A DNA stretch of 64,000 bases from Lepisosteus oculatus (lineage: Eukaryota; Chordata; Actinopteri; Semionotiformes; Lepisosteidae). Every line of letters begins with the position of its first letter. The first letter of the stretch is position 1. A program made the position numbers and the translations under genes. Below, piece after piece: positions 10,107 to 22,700 of this stretch. The stretch spans positions 2,343,605-2,407,604 of the forward strand of contig NC_090716.1 in NCBI RefSeq assembly GCF_040954835.1. The letters run 5' to 3'. The notes under the pieces were generated by a model that was not told where the DNA came from, searched no databases, and saw only the letters and a list, made by a program, of their open reading frames with translations.

Positions 10107-13100
10107 CTGTCAAGAGAGAGGAGAGGGAAGATCAGAGTCGCGTCCCAACATGCACGCTTGCTGTGTCTTGCTCAGGGTGCCCCCTTTCTAAATCTACGTG
10201 TCACCAGGGTGCTCACGAGCCCCCCTCTCTGAAGTCCGCTGAAGGGAATCACCCAGAATTCCCTGCAGGATGGCCAACGTTTCATGTTCTGGCCAATCAC
10301 AGCGGAGAGAAGTTGCCAGGGAGAATCAATTATTCAAGCCCTCGTCTCTCACCCTCAGGCCCCCTCCGCCGGCCGGCGCCACCGCCGCCGTCTCGGCCTG
10401 CTTCTCGATCTCCTCCTGCTTCTTCCTCTTCCTCTCCAGCGCCTCGGGGTTCTTGATGCCTCTGTTAGACACCTGCAAGCCAAGAACGCCACAGGGGTCA
10501 CCTCACAGAGAGGGAGGGAGGGAGACGAGACCACTGAAAGAGCACCACTAGACCCCTGCTGAATATGGGGCACAGCCTCTGAACTCCAGCCCCTATCTCC
10601 CCATTTTTATCTTGTCCCCCTTTCACACCAGGTAATTGAAAACAAATCCTCTTTCACGGTGACAGGAAAAGTTTCCATTTCGACTGCAGGCCACGTACTG
10701 AAGCCCTTCATTCCACTGGCCGCTCGCTCCTCCACGCTACTGAACTTGGCGGCTTCCTTCTTCAAAAGCCAGGAGCTACGATTTATTGTAAAAGGTGGAA
10801 GAATCTTGGGTGCAGCACTACTGGTAGAGCACAACCAGCAGCCACATTGCTCTGTGGCTCCCCGCTGGCAGCCCACTGGAGCTCAGCAGTGTGAGCCTGG
10901 TCAGTACCTGGATGGGAGACTCCTGGGAAAGCTAAGGTTGCTGCTGGAAGAGGTGTTAGTGGGGCCAGCAGGGGGCGCTCACACTGCAGTTCATGTGGGT
11001 CCTAATGCCCCAGTATAGTGACGGGGACACTATACTGTAAACAGGCGCTGTCCTTCGGATGAGACGTAAAACCGAGGTCCTGACTCTCTGTGGTCATTAA
11101 AAATCCCAGGGCGCTTCTCGAAAAGAGTAGGGGTGTACCCTGGTATCCTGGCCAAATTTCCCCCTGGCCTTTACCAGTCATGGCCTCCTAATAATCCCCA
11201 TCTATGAATTGGCTTAATTACTCTCTGCTCTCCTCCCCACTAATAGCTGATGTGTGGTGAGTGTTCTGGCGCACTATGGCTGCCGTCGTATCATCCAGGT
11301 GCGGCTGCACACTGGTGGTGGTGGAGGGGATCCCCATGACCTGTAAAGCGCTTTGAGTGGAGTGTCCAGAAAAGCGCTATATAAGTGTAAGCAATTATTA
11401 TTATTATAACTGAAGAAGTGGGAGTTTAATGGGGGAACTGCAATGTTATTTTTATATTTCGGGGTTTGAAAGAATCGGCATTGACGAGCGCATCTCAAAC
11501 CACAATGGAAGGAAAATGTGCACAGTGACTTGTAAAACCGCCGATTTACATCACCAAATAGATTACATTTCCAGATGTGTGCAGCTCCATGTTCTGCGAT
11601 ACAGAACAAGGCAAAAAAAAAACTTCCGGTGATGTGATGCAGCCCTATTAAACACTGTAAAATAGAAATACTGTTCTCAACTTTGTGACAGTCATGCCGA
11701 CAAATACTACCTGTTAACTCTTAAGTACTTGTTAACTTTCTGCAGTGAAAGGTCTGCTTCACAACCTGTACTTATTCACTCGTACACCAGTCATTTCAGT
11801 GACTAGTGAGCAGGAAGGGCCACTTCACATCACAATTCGGGGGAACTCAGACATGAGTTTGGACAACAGTGGCGACTTACGGTACTTTCACAAAGTTCAC
11901 GATTTTAAGTTTAATTTGTCATATTTTTACATAGGGCCAATTCATTTATTTTGTTGCCAAGACTGAATAACCAGCCTAAGAAACTGGGACTGCAGTCCCC
12001 CTTGTATTACACCAGGCAAAGGTGTTTCATTTTAAACATGCTGATGGTGGTTTAAAAGGAGGATGTGTGGGTTGGACAAAGAGGAAAAGTGGGTTCACTG
12101 ATCCTGCAGGACCGGAGCTGAGAAACAGTGCAGTGGCGCCGAACAGCTCTGCTCATCACCAAGCTCCTCCAAGCCGAACGCCAAACGCTCCAGTGCCAGG
12201 CTTCAGCGTGCTATAGCGATCCTCCCCATTGGTCACTCAGGAACCGGAATGAAAGGAAATTCTCCACGGGACAGGACTGGAAGGGCTGCAGGCTGAGTAG
12301 CCTGTGAGAGCGCTGGCCAGGAGGATCAGTCCTTCTCAAATCAGCTACCTCTGTCTTGGGTTCAGCAGGCATATGTGTCTGGCTCGGTTTTCCTCTATGT
12401 GGTCTCCTCAGAGGGGGGAGGGACGAAAAAGAAAAAGGAAGGAAAAAAAGCTTTTCAAAGCAAAGAGGAAAAAGAAAATAACGTGGTCTTTTTTTTTTTA
12501 CGCGTGCCAGGAGCAACGACATTTTAATCTATAGCTCCAGAAGCACAGAAAATGAGCTGTGACTCCACGTGCCCTTATAAAGACACAAGCTCAGGCACTA
12601 CAGCCTTCAGGTTTTAAAAAAAAAAAACAACACAGACCAGAACAAACCTTTCATCCAGCCCCAAAGTCATCTCCAACGAACCTCACTCCCCTTTCTCTTC
12701 TCCGCCTTTTTCTCATCTCCACGTTAATCGCTCTCAGCACGATGCCGATCCTCTCCTTGTAGATCCGATCTCCGGTTTCTCTCACTGCCGGAGAGCAGGT
12801 TCATTCGGCATGTTCGGGAATAACCGGATGACAAGGAGAGGCGCAGCCCGGAGGCGCGGCTGGAGGGTTTTGTCCTGGCCTGCTCTCCAACACTCGGTAA
12901 TCCGAACAGAACTTCCCATTTCTGACCGGCCCCGGAAAGAATTCCCCTCCGTCTTCATTTTACCGGAGCCTGTTTAAATGCTTCAGTCTGTGACGGACGC
13001 AGATCACACAGAGATCCATACGTTACAAATACCGGGCTACTAAATTTAAAAAGAAACAACGTCTTTTACAGGGACGAAATAAAAACCGGAAGCAGGCGGA

Positions 13101-16100
13101 CAAAATGCCCGAAAACAGCCACAGAAGAGAAACGGCCAACGAGACGGGCAGCACCGTACTGAGACACGGATCCAAGGGCCTGCTGACCGGCGGGCCTGTT
13201 CTCTGAAAAGCGACGCTTTTATTTTCTCAGCGGTTGGAGGTCAGCTCACACTTCGGCAGGTCCAGCTGCAATCGAGCCACGGCCAGCGTCGGCGAAGTCA
13301 CTCTGCAGAGACGTCCCGCTTGTACACTCAGGACGCTGGCCGGAGCATATTGGGCAGCAGGTGGAAACGGGATATGGGAATGAACCTGGAAGAGTCCGGC
13401 TGACCGAGTGTGGAGTTGCCCTAAGGGGGGGAATTCTATCAGACCTGTCTGCTGGGGGATGAAAGGGCTGCGGCAGACCAGCTGCCTCAGCTCTGCCAGG
13501 GCAGCCTCCTGACTCCACTTACCTCTTTCTGCCTCTTTTCTGCTGCCTCCGCGAGCTGTCTTCGTCGTGTGTCCTGGGGAGGCAAAACAGGAACGCAGAC
13601 GTGAGCGACACATAACAACAGGGCTGTGCCTCTGTCTCTGGGTGCACTTCAGAGCACTGAGCACGTTCGGAGAAACAATCCTGTTCATTAAAACCAATTT
13701 GAAACTCAAAAAAGATTTCTTTCTGGCCATCAAAGGCTAAAAATGAAACACGTTCCCAATTTAAACGTCCAGGCTTAGGGAACACCCGAGTGCCTGGCAA
13801 ACCTCTCTTGGCCATCTTCACTGGTCCTCTGCATCGGGGGGATATGGATTATAGGGGCACTGCAGACCCCAATTTCTCATACTTGTTATTAATCTTGGCA
13901 AAAAAAAATGAATTAACTGAAGGCATCGCAAAATTTGACAAATTCAGAATTCAGCGCAAGATGATGAACTTTGGGAAAGTACCGCAAGTCGCCATGTTGT
14001 CACAAGGCCCTGGTCTCGCCATGAGAATTGTGACGCGAGGCGGCCCTTCCTGCTCACTAGTCCCTGTCATGCCTGATGTTCTGTGACGTACGAGTGGATA
14101 AGTGCAGGTTGTGCAGCAGACATCTCACTGCAGAGATGTTCCACCATGATCTGCAGGCAGAGTTAACAAGTAGCATTTGTCAGCAAAACCGACTCCAAGT
14201 CAAGAGCGATATTTCTATTGGATTAGAAGACATGTGCTCAAAGGCCTGCTTGTTTACAGAGTAACAGGGCTTGTTTACAATGTCACCTCACTGGGAGTTT
14301 TGTTGCCTCGTTCTGAATCACAGAACATGGCGCTGCGCAGACCTGGAAATGTAGTCCATTTCGCGGCGTGAACTGCAAGGTACCGTGTAGATTTTACTTT
14401 CATTGTGGTTTGAAATTCACTTGTCCATGCCGATTCTTTCCAACACCAACATATAAAAATAGCCGTGCAGGTGCACTTTCAGTGCCTCACGTTTCAGGCC
14501 ACAGAACCGCAATCAACTGCACCATCTGTCCGACCAGACAGGTTTCAGGGGTCATTTCCAGGCAATGAAGACAACTGGATATGAAGGAGAAGTCACCTGA
14601 CTAGAATTCCTCATAGAAGTAAACACAACATGTTGATTCTCTAAGACACAAACACACCTGGTGCTGACACGACAATGAGTTTTGGAAACCTGTGGCTCCT
14701 ATTTAAAGTGTCTAAAACGAGGGAAACTCTTGTCCACAAAACTGAAATTGTACAAAACAAAAAGGGACCGAACCGTCTGAACACTGGTTTATTTGGCGGG
14801 CTCTTTCATACAGAGTGACTTGCGGTATTTCACTAGAACAATGCCACTGAAGCACCTTGCTCTAGGGTACAAAAGAAATCTCTCACTGGGAATTCGAACC
14901 CAGGACCTTCTACTTAAAAGACCAGAACCCTGACCAGCGCATTAACACTACCCATCCAGCCTGATCTCGTTTCGGAAGACATAGCAAGGTGTAGCTGGCT
15001 GGTACTTGTACTGGGACAGGTCTCCTCAGAAACCCATTTCCTGCTGTAAGTGGTCACTGTGGACCAGTAGGTGGTGCTCTTTCCCCGGAACAGAATTTGT
15101 CACTGTGGTGACAGGTCAGGTGACGTAACGGGTGCCATCCTTTGTGGAGGATGTCAACTAGTCAGGACCTCGGTGCATTAAACAAATCCCATGGCCTCGT
15201 CTGGAATGATCCCACCTTCAGCAGCCAGCGTGGCTACCCTCAAAGTCAGGCCAGGGATCCTTCAGGACGTAAAGAGCTAGACCGCAGACTCGCGTTTTAC
15301 GAGACATATATTCACGCGAATTCGTGTATAGGCGGTCGGTGACGAAAAAAAAATAAAACGAAAAGCAGAAAATGTCACAAATGCAAACCTGGCGCGGCGC
15401 GTACCTGAGCTCCAGAGCCGACAGCACACCGGGTTTTAACTATTATCATAACACTTTAAAACTACACACATACTAATACACGCACGATTGATCTGAGCTG
15501 TTCAAGGGGAGGGAAACGGGAGAGCTTAAAGGGGTGTTCTGATTATATGCGAGTTGGGGTATCCGCGTTATGTCAGGAACTACCTCGTAAAACGCGAGTC
15601 AACAGTATATTGCAAGGAATTGTTATGTCCTGTCCTCGCTGTATTGTCCGTTGGTACCGCTCCCAAACGCCAGAGACGCCACAGACACTATCCTTACATC
15701 CCAGAAGGTAGCGCTGGCGTTATGCATAGAGCTTTTAAACAAACGGGGAGTTTAAGATGTACGAGGGACACACATCCTGGGTCACCAGATTATTATTCAG
15801 GTGACCGTGAGGACCCCTGTCTCTTTATATCCGACGGCGCTGTCCCCGCACTAAACACGGGTGTTTCAGCCGGCTTCGTGCGTGGATCCGGCTGTCTGTG
15901 ACCCTCGGACTTTTTTTGTGCGCAGAAACGCAGATAATAGAGCATCCCCCCCCAAGAAAGAATAAGTTTCGGCCACGGAGTTTGCCGGAACAGGAATGCA
16001 GAATGCAGCTGGTACATATTGACTACCCTCCAATCGCTTTTAAACGGTATGTGAAGCACGTCGACTTCAATCAATCAATGCAAGAACATTTATCAGACAC

Positions 16101-16291
16101 CGTGTGGACTTCGGATGGGGCCACAGACACGGCAGCCCTCCGCAGCCATCGGCCCAGACCGGGAACCACCCAAAAGTAAATCGCGCAGCTGAATCGGCGA
16201 CCAGCAGTACGAAGGCGGCTTCACTTACGGGATCCGGCGTGACCACCACGTCGTCGGCCGCCCCGCCCAGGCAGGGCAAGCACATCCCCAT
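10092..16291 (-). CDS. svip: SVIP, small VCP/p97-interacting protein (4 exons)
   Basis: SVIP is a lipid-anchored inhibitor of ER-associated degradation that binds the AAA ATPase p97/VCP. Coding exons, minus strand: 16291-16229 (21 codons), 13573-13523 (17), 10472-10353 (40) and 10106-10092 (4 plus TAG). All borders are GT-AG and all junctions are phase 0, giving 82 residues against 77 in human. The start MGMCLPC gives the G2 myristoylation and C4/C7 palmitoylation pattern of the family (human MGLCFPC). Residues 24-36 (RRRQLAEAAEKRQ) are the VCP-interacting motif, followed by SNRGI and a KRKKQEEIEKQ helix. The end GGGGLRWQVG parallels human GGLRWTVS. Introns 1 and 2 hold SINEs. SVIP converges on GAS2, as in human. 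Confidence 0.95.
10845..11407 (+). mobile_element. 5S-rRNA-headed SINE, full length
   Basis: This is the reference copy in the window. The head 'gagcctggtcagtacctgg' plus 'atgggagactcctgg' mirrors the 5S rRNA box C region. The body contains 'agggggcgctcac' and 'ccttcggatgagacgtaaaacc', and the 3' tail 'gacctgtaaagcgctttgag' plus 'aaaagcgctatataagtgtaa' and (ATT)n is L2/CR1-like. It lies in SVIP intron 2, antisense to the gene. Confidence 0.92.
11408..14779. other. SVIP intron sequence
   Basis: Apart from SVIP exon 2 (13573-13523), this is intron 2 and the proximal part of intron 1. It contains homopurine and A-rich tracts (12420-12480) and a GC-rich block at about 12780-13250. No further gene is supported. 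Confidence 0.6.
14780..14950 (-). mobile_element. tRNA-derived SINE
   Basis: Read on the minus strand it has a B-box-like 'gggttcgaattcccag' followed by 'accctagagcaaggtgcttc'. This is a typical tRNA-SINE layout. It lies in SVIP intron 1. Confidence 0.6.
14955..15100 (+). mobile_element. diverged 5S-headed SINE
   Basis: The order 'gcctgatctcgtttcgga', 'agcaaggtgtagctggctgg' and 'tacttgtactgggacaggtctcc' follows the 3' half of 5S rRNA with many changes. It is probably an older subfamily than the copy at 10845. Confidence 0.5.
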
Positions 16292-16520
16292 GCTTGGCGA
16301 ACAGCGTCGAAGGAGGAGGAGGAGGAGAGGATGAAGAAGGAGGAGGAGAAAGATGAGCCGACCGGGAAACAGCTGGGTGTTTATGTGCTACTCCTACGGC
16401 AGCGGGTGAGCGCAGCTGTCGCGACGGCCAGCAGGTGCACAGGCTCCAGCCGACATGGCCGTGCGTCTACAGTGCGGGATCTGTGCGTCGCTCGGATCTA
16501 CAGCCGCGCCAGCTAGCAGG
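16100..16520 (-). promoter_or_regulatory. svip: CpG-rich SVIP promoter/exon 1 region
   Basis: CpG dinucleotides are dense around SVIP exon 1 and for about 200 bases upstream on the minus strand (for example 16181-16260 and 16400-16510), unlike the flanking intron. The purine-rich (GGA)n/(GAA)n block at 16308-16350 lies immediately upstream of the ATG and is probably 5' UTR. No TATA box was identified. This fits a housekeeping CpG-island promoter. Confidence 0.5.
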
Positions 16521-18572
16521 GATAAGGGCAGCTCCGCAGCCTAGATCTCAAGACAGCAGATTTTTTTTTTTCTCCTTAATGCATCAGCCTAACCTCTTCT
16601 TCAACCGCCGCGGCATGGGGTCAAAACGGGCACTTCCCAATCGCAAGACGGCCAGGCGTTACAGGCTGTCCAGAAAGTACTATGTTGATCCCGAACCAAC
16701 CCCTCGAAACGGAGAGGGGAGGGGGCTGACGTCACTGTGCCAGAGGGATTACAATCAGCTGGTTGAGTCCTGAAACCCCCTCCTCTGCTCCCTAAATCCA
16801 GCATGGGCTGGAATCAAACGGCGCCATCGCCTGGTGCGGAGGGATAATTTCAATGTATTTGTACTTGAAATTGCAAGGACTCAAACAAATAATTGATATA
16901 CCCAAAGCCAGGGGTGTTTGGGTTAATGGGTTGCATTTAACATAAAGCACTGTGTTTATTTTAACTGCGCTTAATATGAGCAGCAAGAATACTCTGTATT
17001 ACATTCGACATCACCACTTGTTACGATACCTAAAGCACGTCTAAAGAATAAGAGATCAAAGGTCGCCAGATACTTTACCTTTCAGGTTTTTTTAAAACCT
17101 TTCAAAGCGGCAACGTGGGCACTTTATCAAGCTTCTGTAATAACCAGAGACGGCCGCAAGATGGCGTATTCGCGCCGCTCAGGCGAGCGGAGCACGCATG
17201 AGGTTGTATTCCCTCAAGCTTGCTGTGCGTGCCAGGCCATTAATAACATCATTAGGTGCGTTTCTGCTTTAGAGGTGTTTTGCCTTAAAACAACATCTTA
17301 AGGACACCTAAGGGAGTTATCGCAGAGGGCGCGCTGATTTCTTGAAGGATCAAGCGAGCCTTCTTCGGGGGGAGTCTCTAGATTAATGAGTAGGTAAAAG
17401 GACTCATACTCTTGTAAAAGGTGTTAATGCATCACGCAGCGCAACAGGAGCTGACAGAGGAGATATCCCTCCGGGGCTGATAAATACCAGCCATAACGAC
17501 TTCACACGGGGGACGAGGACGGAGACAGCTAGGATACAAAATAATTCAGATGAAACTTGTGTCTGAGGAAAAAAAACCCCAAACACATCCATTAGCCAGA
17601 ACACGTTTTATTTTCACAAGAATTGCAAAATCATTTTAACTTCTTCAAACAGCATGTTATAAAAATAGTTGATTCACAGACGGTTATTCCCACGCTGTGA
17701 CCAGCACTGGACAGAAGACTCTTTCCTTCTCGCGCTAACTCCATCACGGCGACTCCGCGCCCCGGGCGCAGCGTGATGACGCAAGCAGGTGTACAGCGTG
17801 TGTGCGTGTCATCTGCTAGAAATCATGTCTGCAGTTAACCATCAGCTCATTTCCACACACGCGCCGTGCAACACAAGTAGTGAAACGTATACATATAAAT
17901 TATTCATTTGCCAAGCCCCCATAAATTACCATGCTATTTATTATGTATTCTACATATGCGTGCATGCACAGTCTAAAAACTTTCGACAGCTCTTTGAAAA
18001 CGATATTCGCCAAACAAATGTAGAAACCGAGATATCTAATGTAGGGTTTTTTTTACAAGTGTGTCAAACAACTGAGCTTCGGCCTTAGTTTCTGCTAAAA
18101 GGAAAGTTAGTTTCTACAGAATTACCCGCGTGTCCCACAGTGAACATGATAACTGCGGGAAATGAAAGTTGACTGAACGTCCTCTGAATCCGTTTTTAAT
18201 TACAGGAGACTCCTCCCGCGCAAACAAACAAAAAAAAAAGACACGTCACGTTAACGCACAAGTCAGTATTAAAAGTCTACAGTCAATCCAAACCCCCTGA
18301 TTATTTCTGTACATCTACATGAAGACAATTTTAGGAGAAAAAAGTATGTAAAAAAGAAAACATTCTCAAATGAGACCTCTCCTATTGTATTATTTGTCCC
18401 GAAATGCATTTTTCGATTTTATTTTTCACGGTAGTGTCAAAAATTAACTTTAGTCAACAGTTCCATGATTCCACAACCCTCACCGATACAAGTTATCGAG
18501 GAGAGCAGACAGAGCGCGTTTAGCAGCGCACGTCCGTCTGACCACGTGGTTTTTAATCACACGTGGCTGAGG
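16521..18572. other. spacer between SVIP and the mesothelin/otoancorin gene
   Basis: Mostly unique AT-rich sequence. Minus-strand ATTAAA (18551-18556) and AATAAA (about 18418) motifs could serve the downstream-transcribed gene at 19626-41980. No gene is seen. Confidence 0.5.
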
Positions 18573-18580
18573 GTTTAGCG

Positions 18581-19565
18581 CAGGGGCGGGGAACGTCCGG
18601 CCCGCGAAATCATTTGGTCTGGCCCTGCCAAGGCAACCCCAGGCGGGACTCGAAATTCAATAAATCTGGGAGCTTTGTTCATAGCAACATACATTGATAT
18701 GAAGGGAATCATAATAATAACGTAAATTTGGGGGGACAAGCAAGGAACGTCCATTACGGGATAGACAGGACACATAGGAGTACATGACGGGACAGACGCG
18801 TATGCTTCTCGCTGGCTGCCTGCGGCCCGTCGGCCTGTGCTGAGGTGATGATGAGACGAGATGCGATGAGGTGATTCCTCGCGACGTTGGTGACCTTGCC
18901 TCCGATGGTCGACGACGATGCTGTCGACTTCGTTGTCGACACAGACGATAGCTCCAATCCGACCTTTATCCACACGTCCGCGATCAACAATCCTCGCAAA
19001 AACTGAATCTCAGGTGAAGATGAAGGAAATCACAGTACGCAGAAAAGACCTCAGGAGTCGATGATACGGACGTGGGCTATGTTCCAGATCCAGAATGGCA
19101 GGATTAGAACAGCGAACAAAGCAAAATAATCGCGTCGCTGGTGACACACACACTGGATAGTTCTTAAAACTTAAGTGGTGTGACATCCTACAAATGGCGG
19201 CTACAAAGAAAAAAAAAGTTGATGCAGAGTGTCGATCTTTCCAAGAGAAATGGACGAATGATTATTTTTTGGTTGAAGTCAAAGGCAAACTGGCAGTAAT
19301 GAAAAAAGCCACTTCTGGTCATTACAGCTCAAAACATGCTAAACTCAATGAATTGGGAGTCCAAATGCGTCTGGATAAAATCAATGCTCTTCAGCGGAGT
19401 TTGGAATCACAACAGGCCGCTTTCACTATCACATTAGGGGTGAGTTAATTCAATGTTTGACCAAATATAGCAGGCTAATTTTTAAATTGATAATTTTGCA
19501 TGGCCCGCGAATGATGTTATAAATATCCAAATGGCCCTTGGCAGAAAAAAGGTTCCCCACCCCTG
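18581..19565 (+). mobile_element. internally deleted hAT (Charlie-like) DNA transposon
   Basis: The termini are inverted repeats: it starts caggggcggggaacg and its end, reverse-complemented, starts caggggtggggaacc. It is flanked by a perfect 8-bp target duplication gtttagcg (18573-18580 and 19566-19573), the length used by hAT elements. Only a fragment of the transposase frame remains inside (19194-19448), so the element cannot move itself. It lies 60 bases past the stop codon of the minus-strand gene and may be part of its 3' UTR. Confidence 0.93.
19194..19448 (+). pseudogene. hAT transposase N-terminal fragment
   Basis: The 84-codon frame begins MAATKKKKVDAECRSFQEKW and ends QRSLESQQAAF before running out. 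It resembles the N-terminus of the GTF2IRD2-like/ZBED hAT transposases. The BED-type zinc finger cysteines expected between VEVKGK and the KHAKLNEL segment are missing, and the catalytic and dimerisation regions are deleted. Confidence 0.7.
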
Positions 19566-19625
19566 GTTTAGCGGAATGGCGTGCCTCTGAAATCTTCACT
19601 TCGCTTCGATGGCCTGACCGCCTGT

Positions 19626-19708
19626 CTAGTGTAAAACGGACAGGGCCACCAGAGACAGGAGGATAGCTGCGAACATGGGGATATTTCGGGCTGTAGCACC
19701 TGCAGCAC
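19626..19708 (-). CDS. exon 24: GPI-anchor signal and stop
   Basis: Residues 1032-1058. It follows a Ser-rich spacer (DSSSS-AAGATAR) and ends in a hydrophobic run, FAAILLSLVALSVL, with only His before TAG (19628-19626). Small residues at 1032-1036 before a short hydrophilic spacer fit a GPI omega site. The acceptor has an A-rich/T-rich tract (19709-19730) on the minus strand. Confidence 0.88.
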
Positions 19709-22700
19709 CTGAAATAAAAAAAAAAAGAAAAAACGCAGACGTTATCTTCTGGCTTTTGTCCTCTCTCTCTCAATTTCAATTCAAGATGCTTAATTGGCAT
19801 GGCTGATGCGTTACAATCAGTGTTGCCACAGCAAGTAAGGATACAATTAACATGATTCATTCACTGAACGCGAGTCGCGATTGGCTGGAAATAAACAGGT
19901 TTCACAGGTAGAAAAGGCAAAACATAAAGCTTTGGAAATAGCCAGAAGCAAAGCCCTGCAGAGCAGCATTGCTTTTAGAGATCTCAAATTGATTAACGAA
20001 TTAAGACTACAGTTTTGAACTAGGAAGTATTGTACCTAGATCAAGTTGCCTCATTCCTTTGTCTTGCATGTCCTGATTTTTATCCGTATTATGTTGGGTA
20101 TTCATGCTTTTAGGCACATGTTTTGTGGATATGAGCATGCACGTTTTGCGTAAAAATATATGCAGTCCGAGTACATCCAGTCTTACAAGGTTTCAACCTT
20201 GCAGGACCCTGTGTTGTGTTTTAAGAGCGTGTCATGAGTGATCCGAATGAACAAGAATTGGCTCTTGCAGTTTCACGTGGGAGTTCGAGGCCGGACTCTC
20301 CGAAGAACTAGGCACTCTGCTGTATTTCTTCCTAAACAAGGAAGATGGAGTTTTTCATTCCCAAATGCAATTTTGGAATGATTTAAAACATCTGTTCAAC
20401 GCAAACACAACGAAACTTGGATCATTTATTTACATGCTGCTGTCCAGGCTGAGGTATCCAGAGAAACTAGGGGGCAGTCGTTGTTGCCAGCTGAGATGAC
20501 TTCAGACGCCTGAAGGCAGCCACTGGAAACTGCACCATTAAATACCCCTGTCTCTAGGAGAAAGATCCCCGCATGTCCGCGCTCTGAAGAGGACTTACTG
20601 GAGGAGCTGTCCCTGGTGCCCGAGTTCTCATCCAGAGCCCTTAGCTGTTCCAGGCTCAGGCCCTGCCTCTGCTCCAGGGACACTGCCGCGTAGTTCTCTG
20701 TGCCAAGGCTCCTCAGCTGTCCCACCGTCAGGCCCTGAGAGAGAGAGAGACCAGGCTCAGCCAGGGGCGGACAGAAAACGTCCAGCCTTTCTCCCTCTTC
20801 TGCCGAATCTCCTCCCCGCCTGCTGTCTGAGTTCTACAATCCGGGGGGCTGGGTTCCCATCCCGATTGTAAACCTTTTCGCCCCTTTTTTTTAAAGGTTA
20901 CCTGGGATCAGGAGACCCCAGCAGAGGTTACAGTTAAGATTAAGATCACTTTATTGTCCCTATACAATTTCTTGCATGAGGAATTTGTCTTTTCGCAGAC
21001 CCCAGCTTGCTCTCCATGAGACACACAGACAGGGAGAGAAGCTGGGGGTCAGAGCGCAGGGTCAGCCATTGTACAGCACCCCTTGAGCAGTTGGGGTTAA
21101 GGGCCTTGCTCAGGGGCCCAGTGGAGTAGGATTCCTCTGCCGGCTGCAGGATTTGAACCAGCAACCTTCCAGTCACAGGTGCAGATCCTGAGTGACAGTG
21201 CCACCGCGCTGCCCTGTGAAGGAGGGTCTGAGCAGCCGCGAGAAAAAAACAACAAAACACGGATACTGACCGACAACGGGAGGCACGTTCAACCCTCCCC
21301 CCGGAAAAAATACTTTTTCAAAATGCTTTCAACTCATCCTGGGCAGCGGAGAGGTGGGCAGGATGTCACTCACACTGAAGACGTTCTTGGAAAGGAGGGA
21401 GACAGCCTGTGGGGTCAGGTATGACATCACGCTCTCGGGCAGTGTGGAGATCTCACTGGTGTTCAGCCCCGCTGGAAGACATGGGACGCCGCAGAGGCAG
21501 TGCGTTATACAGGTGAGCCATGGCTACCTCATTAGACTAACGAACTCCAGCTGGACGCCACCCTCTTCGCCCTGTCTACTGCCCTCCCTGCAGAGTTGCG
21601 GCACCCCTCCCTGTGCTCTGTTGCTGTGACAACAGGGTTGACAGGGGTACCCCTCCCTGTGCTCTGAGCCTCTGACAGGGGTACCCCTCCCTGTGCTCTG
21701 ATGCTGTGACAGGGGTACCTCTCCCTGTGCTCTGATACTGTGAATGGGAGCCCCCTGGCCTTTACCAGTCATGGCCTCCTAATAACCCCCATCTCTGAAC
21801 TGGCTTCATCACTCTGCTCTCCTCCCCACTGAGAGCTGGGGTGTGTGAGCGGACTGGAGCATCATCCAGGTGGGGCTGCACACTGGGGGGGGTGGAGGGG
21901 ATCCCCATGACCTGTAAAGAGCTCTGAGTGGAGGGTCTATATCTGTAAGGAATCATTATCCTCTGCGTGAGGCCAAGCTCTTACCCAAAATGGTGCCCAG
22001 CTCCTGCAGCAGCTCCTCGGACCAGCTGGACACAGGTCCGAAGGCTTCCTTGGCCTTCTCCTTCAGCGCCGCCAGAGAGCTGCTGGAGCAGCCCAGCTTC
22101 CCGATGCTCCTCGCCGCATTCCTGCACAGATCGGGCCAAGGGGGAGGAAGGGAAGAAGACGGGGCGACACGGTTAGGGCCACAGCGCCAGAGAACCGGCC
22201 TCTGGCCTTGCGAGGCTCCCAGCGTGGGACAGGGCGAACCAGTGAGGGCGTCACCACTACCCACTACCACTACGTTGAGCAATTTCCAATATGGCGCTGT
22301 GAGGGCGGCAGCCTGTTGCAGCAGCTCCAGTTACTTTGTGATCTGTGTGTGCTTTTTGTTGCTACTACCGGTAGTTACATTCGTTTTAGTTTGGAATATC
22401 GTTTACTTTTGTTTTTGTTTCTGTGTGTGTTTTTTTTCTCTCTGAGTTATGACGGCTCATCAATTTCCCTACGGGGTCAATAAAGTCTTATCTATCTATC
22501 TACGCCCCCCCCCCCCCCCATCAGAGAGAGACGGGACGAGAAAGGGAAGGCTAGGCAGGAGGAGGGCGGTTCGTGCCACAGTGATAGTCCTGGCAGTGGC
22601 CTTCTTCCATTACCTGAGTGCCAGAGTGTTAATTATAGCATTAATTATAGGGCCTGTGTTATTCTAATAAGTTGTGGAAGTGTTGTGCGAGTTGGCTGTT

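Noticed and set aside
9809..10456. Plus-strand open frame of 215 codons
   Set aside because: It runs antisense across SVIP exons 3 and 4; GC-rich shadow with no family resemblance.
10880..10930. 5S rRNA gene candidate
   Set aside because: Only the box C-like head is present, joined to a SINE body and an L2-like tail, and it recurs many times; it is a SINE promoter, not a 5S gene.
13227..13821. Overlapping minus-strand open frames around 13.2-13.8 kb
   Set aside because: Only the 51-base SVIP exon 2 inside them is supported; the rest is intron read-through.
21140..21216. tRNA gene candidate on the minus strand
   Set aside because: The A and B box-like sequences belong to a SINE head repeated at 6440 and 57094; no full cloverleaf.
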